Source: Litoditis marina
Lineage: Eukaryota > Nematoda > Chromadorea > Rhabditida > Rhabditidae
Length of the DNA stretch: 64,000 nt
Direction: 5' to 3'
Assembly (NCBI GenBank): GCA_964036275.1
Contig: OZ038434.1
Span: forward strand, 9,505,060 to 9,569,059
Shown: piece after piece, positions 10,838-22,800 of the stretch
How positions within the stretch are numbered: the stretch's first letter is position 1
How the letters are laid out: each line of letters starts with the position of its first letter
The notes under the pieces: model-generated
The model's database searches: none
What the model was told of the DNA's origin: nothing
The model's input: the letters and a program-made list of their open reading frames with translations, nothing else
Made by a program: the position numbers and the translations under genes

Positions 10838-12613
10838 ACTAAGACAATGGAGGACCGGTGACCGCCCAACGTTCGCCCACTGACCGCCCAGCGTGCGCCT
10901 AGTTGCCGCCTGACAGCGGGACACTAGGCGCACGCTGGGCGGTTACTAGGCGAACGTTGGGCGGTCACCGAGCGAACGTTGGGCGATCAGTGGGCCGAAA
11001 ACATCCAAAAGCTTACGCAGTACATAAATGATGAAAATAATTGTAGGGATAGTATTCCCTGCTTGTATTTATTATGTATAATGAAATAAATCAATTTAAT
11101 GATCACATTTGAGGCGACAATTAACAAAAATCGAAACAACAATGGAAATATAACAACAAGCGGCGAAAATTTTGAGTAAACTGCAGTTTTAGAACCAGAA
11201 TAGCAACAACGAATCAGCCTATGAATTATATCACGGAGGTGAGGATGATTTATCAATTTAACCTAGATAAACGGGCTAAAAAATAAGTTTGCCCCAGAAA
11301 GTTGAAACTATTGTTCGAATTGAAAAGCAAGATGGGGCCTAATAAACAGCCTAAAACATAGTATAATAAACAGGCAGTCGGATGCAAATTACTTAACTAA
11401 CAGGTTGTACTGGTGACCATCGAATAATTGAAAGTAGAGAAGATAGTACGAATCCGTTTGTTGCGCGAGCCGTCATGTCATTATTCGTCAGTGTCGAGTT
11501 GTTTTCTGAAATGGGTCATTTTAAATTTCAATCAACAGCTCAATCAGAGAGAGCCGACCCTTAGCGTAACAGCCGAGCCAATAGTGCACTAGCCAGCTTT
11601 TCGTAAAGTCTACATTCGGTGACCTGTTTATTTTTCGTAGTTTTCTCCTAGCCTCTGTTTAACCTAGCGAGTAACAACACCGTGGTTTCAGGTATGTGCC
11701 TACTTTCTCCAAATTTGCGGAGCGAGACCCGGATTCGGTTTTAAATTTCAAGAATTCGGGGTGTTCAAGACAATGAACACACAACTCAAACTAATACGCT
11801 ACTCGTTGTTGAACATTGAACACAGGCTAGCAAAAACGGTACAGAATAGGAATGTTACCGGACCTTGGCCGACGAAATGACCTACAAAATAGCTGGCTGT
11901 AAGCTAGCTCTGTCCCAGCATCAGGAGTTTAGTAAAATGTCTTCCGTAGCAAAAACAAATATAAAGGTTTGGTATAATCATAAATAAAATACCATGGGTT
12001 TAGCAGATGTCAGTCTGATTTAAAGGAATGAGCAGATTTCAGAAGTAATCAACATTGTCTAAAAGGAATCAACCACATGAATGGATTCTTCAGAGTGACT
12101 GACTCTTTAGTTCCACGTTCATTTCGGAACTAATAGAATATCAGAAAATTTAAACTTTTACCTTTATAAAAACTAAATTTACCACATTCAACACCAACAT
12201 ACCTCTATATTACCCGAGAAGAGCAATGGAATATTCAGATACCAATAATATAGATCCATTATATAATAAAGAAAACCTGTAAAACTCGGTGTTTTCGAAA
12301 AAACGGCGTTTAAACCTCCAAAATAACATGAATCTTCAAAAATAACAGAACACAGCGATATCTAAACAAAAACTAAACAAAAATAAGGATAGAATGATAA
12401 ATAAATGATATTAAAAGGAGAAAACACATTGCAAAATAACAAAATAACTTCAAACTTTTCGAATTTCGAGTGCGTCGCGGTCGACCGCTTCGCATGCTTG
12501 GAATGGATGAGCTGGCCCATTGACCGCCAGGTGGGCCGACACTGGGCCGACAATGGGCGGTCGGTGGGCGGACCACTCAGACTGGGCGGTCACCGGCCCG
12601 CCATTGTCTGAGT
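10838..12613. mobile_element. 1.8-kb element with GC-rich inverted termini
   Basis: The left end (AGACAATGGAGGACCGGTGA, then CCGCCCA) and the inverse of the right end (AGACAATGGCGGGCCGGTGA, then CCGCCCA) match, so they look like terminal inverted repeats. Both termini are GC-rich and carry repeated GGGCGGTC/GACCGCCC motifs, while the interior (about 11000-12460) is AT-rich with no convincing reading frame. I read it as a non-autonomous DNA transposon in the gap between the MGAT1 and MED18 genes. Its exact ends are uncertain. Confidence 0.65.
10853..10970. repeat. GC-rich hairpin with 48-bp arms
   Basis: The arm starting CGGTGACCGCCCAACGTTCG is repeated inverted about 20 bases later with only a few mismatches. 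Each arm itself contains two tandem units of about 22 bp (GACCGCCCARCGTKCGCC). It lies at the left terminus of the element above. Confidence 0.85.
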
Positions 12614-12891
12614 TGCTTTTTATGATACGTCGGACCCATATTCTATAATTTAAAAAAATTATAGAGTTTTTTTTTTACGTTTATCATTATAATTATATAA
12701 TAAGTACTAACCTATTTATTTGTTGACATTCAGGTTCCATTCCACGCCATTCTTCTGTTCGCCCTGACATTACGCTCGGCGGGTGTTTTTGTGTTGAGTT
12801 CTGCTTGATTCCAACACAAACTTTTTCCAGATTTCCGTATAACCTATCTCAGTTCCCCTCACGGGCTGAAGATTGTTTACTGAATAGGCGA

Positions 12892-12900
12892 TTCTCTCAG
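12892..12900 (+). other. Likely SL trans-splice acceptor of MED18
   Basis: The sequence attctctcag lies one base before the MED18 ATG at 12902. A 3' splice site this close to a start codon with no 5' exon suggests spliced-leader addition. Confidence 0.5.
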
Positions 12901-12901
12901 A

Positions 12902-15900
12902 ATGGATAAGACTGAGGAGGATCCGTATGATGGGCCGCAGGTAAAACTTTTCCAATTCCATTCATGAAACTTGCCAGAATGCAATATACAGTGCACTAAC
13001 GTCAGGAATCCATTGTACTAGATAGAGCGCTAATGTATACGGAGCTAATTTCAAAATTTCAAAAACTTGATGCTTCCGCATTCTAGGCAGGGACCAAAGA
13101 ATCTTTAACGACCATGCCCAATCATACGGTCGAGTGCATACTCTATGGCTCGGTTCATCAGGATTTCGTACAGGTTGGTTTTCTGAAAGTGAGAGGGTTT
13201 TAGTTTTTCTCACCTACTATAATTTATCTTCAACTTCGAGTGTTTTCGTCCTTCGGAGAACGTACAATGGCACAGTCGCACACGCGACCATGACAGTTTT
13301 ATCGTTCTCAGGGAAGAAACAACTCATTTCTTCTCGTACAACAACTGGCTGAAGAATGTACGACTACTGGTTCCCCATTCGAAAATGAGGGCAAATAAGC
13401 CTATGACCGACGAATTACAGTAGACAGTACTAACTGGATAACACTCATTTCAGATACGGTACGATGACTGCAGAGGTGCTACGGTCACGAAAAAACTAGC
13501 TAGTAATCTACGACAGTGAATAGCAGAGAGGGCTATCTCAAAAAGACATACGGTTTAGGTCGATACCTATCCAGTGGACTTTGCTTCCAAAATAATGAAA
13601 TGACCATGTTAGTAGTTTGTAATTTGTAATGGAGGATTTGAGAAAAGAGAAGAGACAGGAAGCTAAAAAGAAAGAAGGATAGATAAGCATTTGGGCTGAA
13701 AAGTTCGAACTCGAAAAGACTGGCTTTCGATCGCAGACATGACATATGTTTTAGGATCTGGAACGTCGTTTGACGGGACTCTGTGACCCTGGAAGCACGG
13801 ATTTCCAAGAACACGAAATGACGTTCAGCTTGAAGACTGGCACAGGACATAATCCCGATGTATGTATTCGGTATGTTTTAGTTATATCTCTTTTCCTAAT
13901 CTTGAGTTTTCAGTATTATTCCAGTAAAGTTGTCCGACTACTAGAATCGCCATCTCATTCGCATAATTTTCCACGATAAAATTGAGAATATTTACTAGTT
14001 TCGATGTATGTGTGATTTGTAAACCCAAACAAGCAAACTGTTTTCCGGGGAATAACGGGGCTGGAATCATCAGTGAATCCTTCTGGCATGCTTGTGCGGT
14101 GGATATATCCGTTGTTTGGGGTTCTTGCTGTCGTTATCCTCAACCTCAATTCTGATTCTGATTTTCTGATCTTCACCTTCTATGGTCGTACATTTTATCT
14201 ATACGTATACGTATGTCATTTCCAGATTGAGGAGAAGGTTCAATATGGATCACAACAGTGCTCATTTGAATCTTTGGCAATATCGATATATAGGAGGCGA
14301 GTTTTCTATATAACATTGGGTGTTTATTCGCTAGTTAGGTTTTGATGCGTATTCTTTGTGTTTTTCCGCCTGCTTCATGGTGATTTCCACATTAGCGATG
14401 TAAAAACAAAAACCTTCACAATCTGAAGAACAGTCATACATTTTGTTTTGTTCACGATCACGTTTTTTTGTAGGTCCTGAACCCGATCAGAAGTGCCCAG
14501 TTATTGTGCGCAAGGTCATTGATTCAGTTGTCTACGCTAGCAATATGATGGAGTTTGTCAAAACTATCGGTGAGTCTGGTTCTCCTCGCTTCCTACTCTT
14601 CGTCCTAGTTCACTTTGCCTTGCATTCTGACAAAGTTCAGGTTTCAGACCTTTCTTTTCCAAGACATTTTGTTCTTTTCTAAGACTTTTTAGGCGACGGT
14701 TCATCTCAGCCTCCACAGGGACATGAATGGGACGCTCCGTGTCCTGCTCAGCAGTCGCATGTCCTGGTACTAACCCGGGACGGTACCAAGAATTACGGTA
14801 GAAATGGAGCAGATTTGCATATATGATGACAAAAATTCCCCTCGATTCTGACTGTTATATGCAAATCTGCTCCATTTCTACCGTAATTCTTGGTACCGTT
14901 CCGGAACAGTGTCGGGACATGGGACGTCCCGTTCATGTCCCTGGTACATGCAGTTGCCTGAGTGGGATAGTACCAAAATTACGGTAGAATTGGAGCAGAT
15001 TTACATATATGAGTCTCGTATTTTATTTACCAATAATTTCGTCCAAGCTCCAATTCTACCGTAATTTTGGTACCGTCCCAGATCAGGGGACGTCCCATCT
15101 CTGTCCCTTGGGCGAGCGACTACTGAGTTGGTACTACTATCTAGAACCACTAAAAGCGGTGTTTTATTTTAGGGCTCCGAATGGAATACGAGTTCATTGC
15201 CAAAGGAACGGCATTCACCAATGGGAAAATGAAGGTCGTCGTGAGTAGTCTTCAGAAATCGGAAAAGGTTCGTAGTTGTTATGTCTAATGTACTATTTTG
15301 TGTGGGCTGCTCGAGCTCGTATTGCATTCTAGAATATTCCCAAATATGAGTGCATCCTTCCACTACTTTTATTCCTCCTTTATCGATCGTGATATAACAT
15401 ACACCGGTAAGACTACTCGGCAAAAAGTAGACCGTTTTGTATTGAAACACGTGAAAATTGGTTATTTTGCATCAAAAATAGATAAATCTTCTCGTTCTTG
15501 GCGTGAAAGCAGCTCGTTGCTTCATTTTTGGTCATTCGGACAACTTTACTGGGGCGGGACTCGGGACCTGCTGACAATGTTCAGCTTGAATATTGCAGTT
15601 TTTATTTCATGTTCAGTCAAACACGATTCATAACTAGCTAGTGCTATCCAGTATGTAGTGAACTAGCTCTGTCTCTCTATCTCTCTATAATTATTATCAT
15701 CATTTTCAGGCTGGAAACTATGACAATTTGAAGCGTATTTCGGATTCGTATTTGGTGGAAATGAGTGTGTCGCTGCCAGAAAGTGCAGAGTATGTGCAGG
15801 TTAGTTTACTTCCAGGAAATCAAATGAGCAACCGTGAGCTGAGTCAAATGAACAAGTATTATTCACATGCATCAGTTAGGTCCGACTATTCGACGTTGTT

Positions 15901-16168
15901 GGATTCAAACCCGTGAAAATCAATGATTTTGCATCCAAAACAGACAACTTTTTTCGTTTTCGTCGGAAAAGTAGGCCGTTTTTGAATTGGTTTTGGCTAT
16001 TCGGACAACTTTACTGGGGTATGATTATTTATACAATTGATCGAGATTATTGGTGAATACGTGTTTTCTAGTAGTTTCTTACAGGCCGCGAAGCAGCTGC
16101 GTGATTTCGCTGACCAACTTGTTCCGTTGGTGGACATGCAGAAAGTAGATTATTTCCGGAAGTGTTAA
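12902..16168 (+). CDS. mdt-18: Mediator of RNA polymerase II transcription subunit 18
   Basis: MED18, a Mediator head-module subunit that partners MED20 and acts in the nucleus. Exons: 12902-12940, 13087-13173, 13755-13870, 14226-14296, 14474-14569, 15173-15267, 15710-15799 and 16085-16168; they sum to 226 codons with every phase in order (225 aa; human MED18 is 208). Family landmarks in order are VECILYGSV, LTGLCDPGSTDFQEHEMTF, IRLRRRFNMDH, WQYRYIGGPEPDQKC, MMEFVKTIGLRMEYEFIAKG, SYLVEMSVSLPE and RDFADQLVPLVDMQKVDY. Intron 4 starts with GC instead of GT (14297); that is the only reading that keeps RYIGGPEPD aligned with the family. Intron 5 holds a double palindrome. The symbol assumes orthology with C. 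elegans mdt-18. Confidence 0.95.
14705..15105. mobile_element. Two related palindromic elements side by side
   Basis: Two foldback units lie in MED18 intron 5. Unit 1 (about 14780-14910) has arms GGTACCAAGAATTACGGTAG ... and the inverse. Unit 2 (about 14967-15080) has arms GTACCAAAATTACGGTAGAA ... and the inverse. Both arms run on through TTGGAGCAGATTT/ATGGAGCAGATTT. They are flanked by GGGAC/GTCCC motifs (ATGGGACG, GGGACGTCCC) that are also inverted. This looks like a MITE family in tandem. Confidence 0.85.
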
Positions 16169-16365
16169 TTCGTATCCAAGTACCGGTACAGTATTTATCT
16201 GTTTCTATTTTTTCAATCCTTCATTTTAAATCGATATATGTCAACATAATTTCACCCACACCTGCGATATATATTACAAGTAAGATCTCTGACGTTCTAC
16301 AGTTTTCATTTTTACAACGTTCTGCCTCGACCATAAAATTGTATTATTGGACATCGTTGTGAAAT

Positions 16366-16387
16366 ATTAAATGTATTTTTTTTTATT
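16366..16387. other. Convergent poly(A) signals
   Basis: ATTAAA on the plus strand (16366-16371) could end the MED18 transcript. AATAAA on the minus strand (16382-16387) could end the convergent small gene. The two signals are about 10 bases apart, so the mRNAs probably abut or overlap. Confidence 0.5.
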
Positions 16388-16877
16388 TTGGCGATAGTTG
16401 ACTACATAAAGGATACATTTCACTTTTGTGTACAGTTTGTAAAGTGTTGGAAACGAGAGGTATCACTCGGCATATAGAGGATTCTCCATGATTAGGGCAC
16501 AATCGGACGGATGACGGGCTGTTCTCGGGTGAGGAGAGAGCGAGGGAGAACGCCCGGAGCGCTGCGATGCACTGAAATACCGAGATAACAGTAGGTCGAG
16601 GTGATAAAGTGCTCCCATAAGTGATTGTCGGTACCTCGGTACCTACCATTAGGTTAGGCTCGTTTGCAAGCCGTTCAGGTTGGATTAATAGATTTCGCGT
16701 CATAAGTGCGAGGTTGTATCAGATGAGAAAACGGTCAGCTTACTGCGTCACTCCCTTTTTAAGGTGGGGTCAAAACGTGTACAAGTATTTTAATACCTTG
16801 GAAATTATTTGAACCCATAGAGAAAACTGTATTGTAGATCTGGTAAAAGCTTCACTTGTCTCACAATATCAGTAGAA
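16388..16877 (-). other. Probable 3'UTR of the small Pro/Ser-rich gene
   Basis: About 490 bases of mixed, fairly GC-balanced sequence between the stop at 16878 and the minus-strand AATAAA. No reading frame here resembles a protein. Confidence 0.45.
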
Positions 16878-19800
16878 TCACCTGCTGTATCTGTCGGGGA
16901 ATTGTGGCTCGTAGGATACTGTCTCCTTGTAGGGACTGACCGGTCTACCATCGTGGATAGACACCCAACGCGTCTTCTTCACAACCTGCGAAGTTAATTG
17001 ATAACAAACTTAAGAAGGAAAACTATTAGGTGCTTCAAACTTCAAACTAACTGAATCTTGAAATACTACAAGTTTCACGACTTTTTGAAAGACAGTGCGC
17101 TGTCAGTAGTACATCCGATAGTTTTATTATATTGACAGATGTAACTAAACAAATACGCAAGTACAACTGAAACTATTTCGGAACTTGTCAATCATCTAAA
17201 ATTACCTTAAAGGATGGCTATTTTATCTAGATATTGATTATATCAACTATGGGAGATCGTGAGGGAAGCGTATATTTGTTTGTAGTTGTTGCGTTTTAGT
17301 CGCAATCTCTGATGCGCATGAAGATCAAACTACAAATGGAACAACTCTACAAACGGGTGGTCTAGTCCTACCTTCTTCATGGGTGTGCCTCCTACTGATG
17401 TAGTGCTGGTTGTACTACGAGGAGATATCGATCCACTACGGGGGGAGGGAGCCAGCTGGAAGGAGGTGGATCGGGGAGAAACGTCATCTGAAGGAAAACA
17501 ATAGATAATTCATGAAAAAGTGGGGGCCCAACGAATGTAAGATTTGTCTTCTGCTGTGCGCCGCTTAGACAACTACTCTCAAATGGAACAGCTACTGCTA
17601 CAAAAATCGAAAAATACTAATATACTCAAGTATAACTGTTCATTACAAACATACAAAAGTCGTAAAATATTTTCTCAAACCTGTAAACTAGAATCTACAA
17701 GTCACAGCTGCGAAAGAGAGAACAACTTTTGAATAATATGACAAACGTTATAGCACCTAGAATTGAAGTAATGACAGAAAATGCCAACCATTGTGTACAA
17801 AACCAGGAACTCTATAATTGAGTAGGTTGAGTTAACATCTGTGATTTGTAGATTCTAGTTTACAGGTTTGAGAAAATATTTTACGACTTTTGTATGTTTG
17901 TAATGAACAGTTATACTTGAGTATATTAGTATTTTTCGATTTTTGTAGCAGTAGCTGTTCCATTTGAGAGTAGTTGTCTAAGCGGCGCACAGCAGAAGAC
18001 AAATCTTACATTCGTTGGGCCCCCACTTTTTCATGAATTTTTCTCTTTTTGTATACATGCCGTAGGTATGTGGTTTGATCTGTACGGTGCAGATAAAATT
18101 GTTTTCTTGATGAACCACTTGTCAAGTATTACCATCATTCGGAAAAAAAATATGACGTCAACATTGCAGTTCTAGAAACTTACTTCATCTGCCCTTCAGA
18201 ATCGCAGAATACGCCATGTTTGAATGAAGTTTTATCGTTAATATACCACTTTAAGATATTTTCAGCATTTGAAAATATATGTGACGTCAACTTTGCACTT
18301 TTCAAAAATGACGTCATCTGGTCTCCAGAATCCCAGAATACGTCACTCTTAGATTGAGTTTCACCGTTAATTGACCCTTTCTAAGACATTTTCATCATTT
18401 GAAAATATATTTGACGTCAACTTTGCACTTTTCAAAAATGACGTCATCTGGTCTCCAGAATCCCAGAATACGTCACTCTTAGATTGAGTTTCACCGTTAA
18501 TTGACCCTTTCTAAGACATTTTCATCATTTGAAAATATATTTGACGTCAACTTTGCACTTTTCAAAAATGACGTCATCTGGTCTCCAGAATCCCAGAATA
18601 CGTCACTCTTAGATTGAGTTTCACCGTTAATTGACAGTTTCTAAGATATTACCATCATTTGAAAATATATGTGACGTCAACTTTGCATTTTTCAAAAATG
18701 ACGTCATCCGAGCTCCAGAATCCTCGATGACGTCATCAGTAGAAGACTTACATCTAAACCGATGTCAGTTCATGTCGTGGTATCATACTTCAAATTTTAC
18801 TTGAATTGGTTAGGACTGAGCTGAGTTATAACGCAATTTGATTTACCCCGACAGAGAGGGCGAGAGAGTGCACGAAATGAAGAGACGCAGAGACATTTTC
18901 AAAGACCTATAACTTGATGAAAAAAAAAATTTTTCGAAAAAAAGTTTGCGCCCCCAAGGTTTGAGTGGGATATCTATCGTGTCCCAAATTTTCAGTCAAA
19001 TCGGTTCACACATAAAAATTTCCCAGGAGTGCGCACCAACACACACACACACACTGACACACGACGGAAGTTGGCGCTCTTGATGAAGCGAAAACGTCAT
19101 AACTTGGCTCAAACTTGACCGATTTCGTTCAAATTTCGAACATAGCTCGTAAATGTGCCATAGAAAATCAGCAAATCATAAAAAGTTCTGATTTGCACAA
19201 TTGGACCTTTTTGAGAGTGAACTAAAAAAATGAAAGCGCGCATTAGCCGGACCAAAGACAAATCTCGCACAGCGCTTCGCGCTGCGCGCGATTGTAGATT
19301 GGCATATTACAACAGCATCAACGTATCTGTCCGTTTCATCTGAAGCACATACGTAAAATATCTCTTTAAAGAAGGACGATTATGTGGTCCAATCGCAACG
19401 CTTCAGTCCTTTAAACCGCAATATATTTTTCAATTGCAGTTTAAAGGACCGATGTAACGGGATTGGTCCACATAATCGTCCTTCTTTAATTTCGTATGGA
19501 CTGATGCTCACTTTTGTTTAATTCCGATTGAGAGAGGCATTGTCACTTTTTGGGGTACTGTTGAAGATCTAGGAAGATTACAATTATTTCGTTTTTTGAA
19601 TCACACATCACTCAGTACTCACCCTTTGCTTCCTAATTTTGGAGCTGGTCTACTTATGCTAGACTCCTATAGTGATCTTTGCGTAGACAGTAAACTCAAA
19701 CTTTGAACTCACTTCGATATTTCGTCCTGGGTGACTGTTTTGGAGACAGGGAAGACAGTTCGATGCGCGGAATGGTCAGTGGTTGGATGGGGCGCAGAAG

Positions 19801-22800
19801 ATGGTTGTCCCGGTGGTCTCCCACCGGCGATACCGGTCGAACCGGCGACACCGGACGGACTGGCTCCGACGGCTGTAAATGAATAGAGACTTTAAGAGGA
19901 ACGCTCATCCGGGCCAATACCAACGCTTCGGTGCTTTAATCAGCAATACATTTTCACTTGCAGTTCAAAGGACCGATGCGTCGGGATCGGTCCATATAAT
20001 CGTCCTGCTTTAAAGAGGACCGTTCCGTCAGGATTGGTGTAAATCATCGTCCTTCATTAACGCATTTTCTTTTCTACACGCGAGGAAAATAGAGCAAGAC
20101 GCATACCCAATAATCATCTAACTATAGAAAAGACAAGGTTCATTGAAGCGGCGAATGCACTCGAGAACCGGGTCTTTCCTGAATCGAACCGGGGACGGAC
20201 TCACGCTAGTGTAGTGAGCTTGGCTGAATAGCCGAAAAAAGTAAATGAAAAAGCTCGAAACGAGCTACTTTACTGTCACATTCCTTGATCTTTTTTCAAC
20301 GGAAAGAATGGAAATTAACCCAGTCTCAGCATAGTAACAGAGTTATTTCTGTATGGCTTTCGTCTTTCGCAGTCATGAACAATGAACAATGCGCATACAG
20401 TAGGAGAAATTACGTTCAATTTGTTGACTTTCAAACAGTAAATACTTGCACTTTGCAGTTTATAAATGAGGAACAGGGTAAACTTTCGCGGATTCATCCC
20501 GCCTAAGATCAGGTTGTTCGGGGTCTGATTTCGTGTTTACTCAACGGCAACACGTAGACATAATCACCACGGCATTTGTTCTAGCAGAACACGTTTTCTG
20601 CGCAACTTAGGAACATCTTCACGAAACGTAGTTCGTATACTCTTAAAGGAGGACGATTATGTGGTCCAATTGCAACGGTTCAGTCCTTTAACACTGCAAT
20701 ACATTTTTCAATTACAGTTTAAAGGACCGTTGACACGAGATTGGTCCACATAATCGTCCTTCTTTCATCTCGTATGAGATCACGTGAAACATATACTGAT
20801 ATAGACGAAGCAATAAACAGTGTAGTGAAAGTGAAGTTTCTCCTTATTGAATCGAAACATACAAATATATGGGTCTGCAAGGCATTTCAGTGTATGAAGC
20901 TCTTAGTGCCTATTACTATTATATATGAAAAGTTTCAAAGTCAGAAGAACATAAAAGTTATTTCTATGTTCAGCGATCAACTTATTCACTTTGAAACGTA
21001 ATACATTGCTAGGATTGTGTTTCAAGTCATTTTTTTCATGCACAGAGGCTTTTCCCTCTCGCGTCAGTTTTATTGAATAGACAGAGGAACTAGTTAAAAA
21101 GAGCATGAACTAGAAAATCTGATAACTGCACTTCAAGCCGTCTAGCACCTTTTTTTGTCAAAACTAATTAGGGTTTCAAATTGAGGAACAGAGAAAAGGG
21201 TTTTCGCACGTTCTCATGAAGGACAAATACTCTTTTTGCTCATGGCCAAGACAAATCTAATGTAACACTCGGGAACGAATATAGTCGTTTCCATTCCTAC
21301 TCAGACTCCTACAGTAAGAACACAAATGTTTCGGGTCGTTCAAATTGTATATGTCATCGCAGATGTATGTTAGCACATTTAGCATTCGAGTCTGATCTTC
21401 TCTTTCAATATTTTCGAAAATACGGAAGTTTGTAATGAAATAATAAAAGTCATTAGGAATTCTGACTGGCGTACTGTGGGAGTCTTAGTAGGAACGTTGT
21501 GAACTATATCTATGTTCGAATCTCACGATTGGACTACTTATAGAGAGGTCTAATAACTGAATTATAGTTTGATCCTTTTATAGTTTGAACCGCGTCCATC
21601 AGTTTTCAAATTACGACATACGAGATCAAACTACAATATCTGCGGTTCAGAGCTAGATGAACAGTGTTCACTCGCTCTCCCTTGAACGAACCCATTAAAG
21701 TTGCGCTGCAGAGACAACAACTAGAACAATAGCACCTCAACGTGAATGTAGACTAGATGAAAGCGTACTTTATCATTGCATGTTCTCGATTACTGATGTG
21801 TTTTACGTGCCTATTTGCCTAGCAGTACTTATTAATATTTTCTATTCAGTTATGAATTTCTGCTAAAATAACTTTTACGCGCTTTTCTCCTACCGTCTCA
21901 TATTGCCGGTCCCCTTTTGGCCATGTTTGTTATGCACTAGAGTTCACAGAAAAGGAAGCTGCTTGAGAATGCGAAAATTCCACGAGGACGAGATTTGAGA
22001 GAACAAGAAAACACACATTTCGTAAATAGAGTGTTGAATAGACCAAAGATCGAAGATTGGCATCATTGGAACTTTGGTCACGCATAAGTTCCCCGCGAAA
22101 CTACGAAAAATCCTAACGTTCCAAGGGACTATTCTAACTACTCATTATTTGTCCATGACGTAATCAGAGCATGCCAAAATTGAGAACTCCAACCTAACTT
22201 TGTACAAACTCACATCTTTCTCTATCTTCACCACAATATCTCCGTTCTCGTCCTTTCCGAATGTTCTCCTTTCTGTGTACTGCTGACGAGAAACTTGGCG
22301 TTGTGGCTAAAACAAAGTTGTAGTCAAAACGGCCCCGAATCTCAGAACAAGCGTCGTTGCAATGGCTGTCATAGATATTGATTTTTTCCTCTTGTCGTCT
22401 GACTCTTCGGCGTCCGTATTGTCTCTAGATGCAAAAACAGTTTCGACCAAACGCGAAATTTGTAATTAACAGCCTATGGTCTGAATTCTTGAACAGTACT
22501 TCTGTGTGACTGAGAATTGTTCAACCATTTTGAGTGGTGAACCAAATGTTGAAATTGAAAATATTAAAGGAATAAGGTTCTCAATGAGTTTCAAATGGTT
22601 ACTCATCTTTTTGCGTCAGTTTTTTTTCTGGGTAAATATTTATATATTTCGAGTGCTTTTTAGACACTTTTTTTGATGTAACGTTCGTATATGGAACGTG
22701 CCTATATGTCTTTAATAGAAACTCGAATCGGAAACCAGGTTACGTGCGAAAATCACAAGTAGATGCTTTTATCGGTTGTCTGACTCTAGTTATGACACAG

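Noticed and set aside
20160..20235. Another possible B box on the minus strand (CCGGTTCGATTCAGG)
   Set aside because: No plausible D arm or stems, and the T stem is poor.
22380..22430. Possible extra exon of the small gene
   Set aside because: Exons 1 and 2 already join in phase and no acceptor/donor pair frames this stretch.
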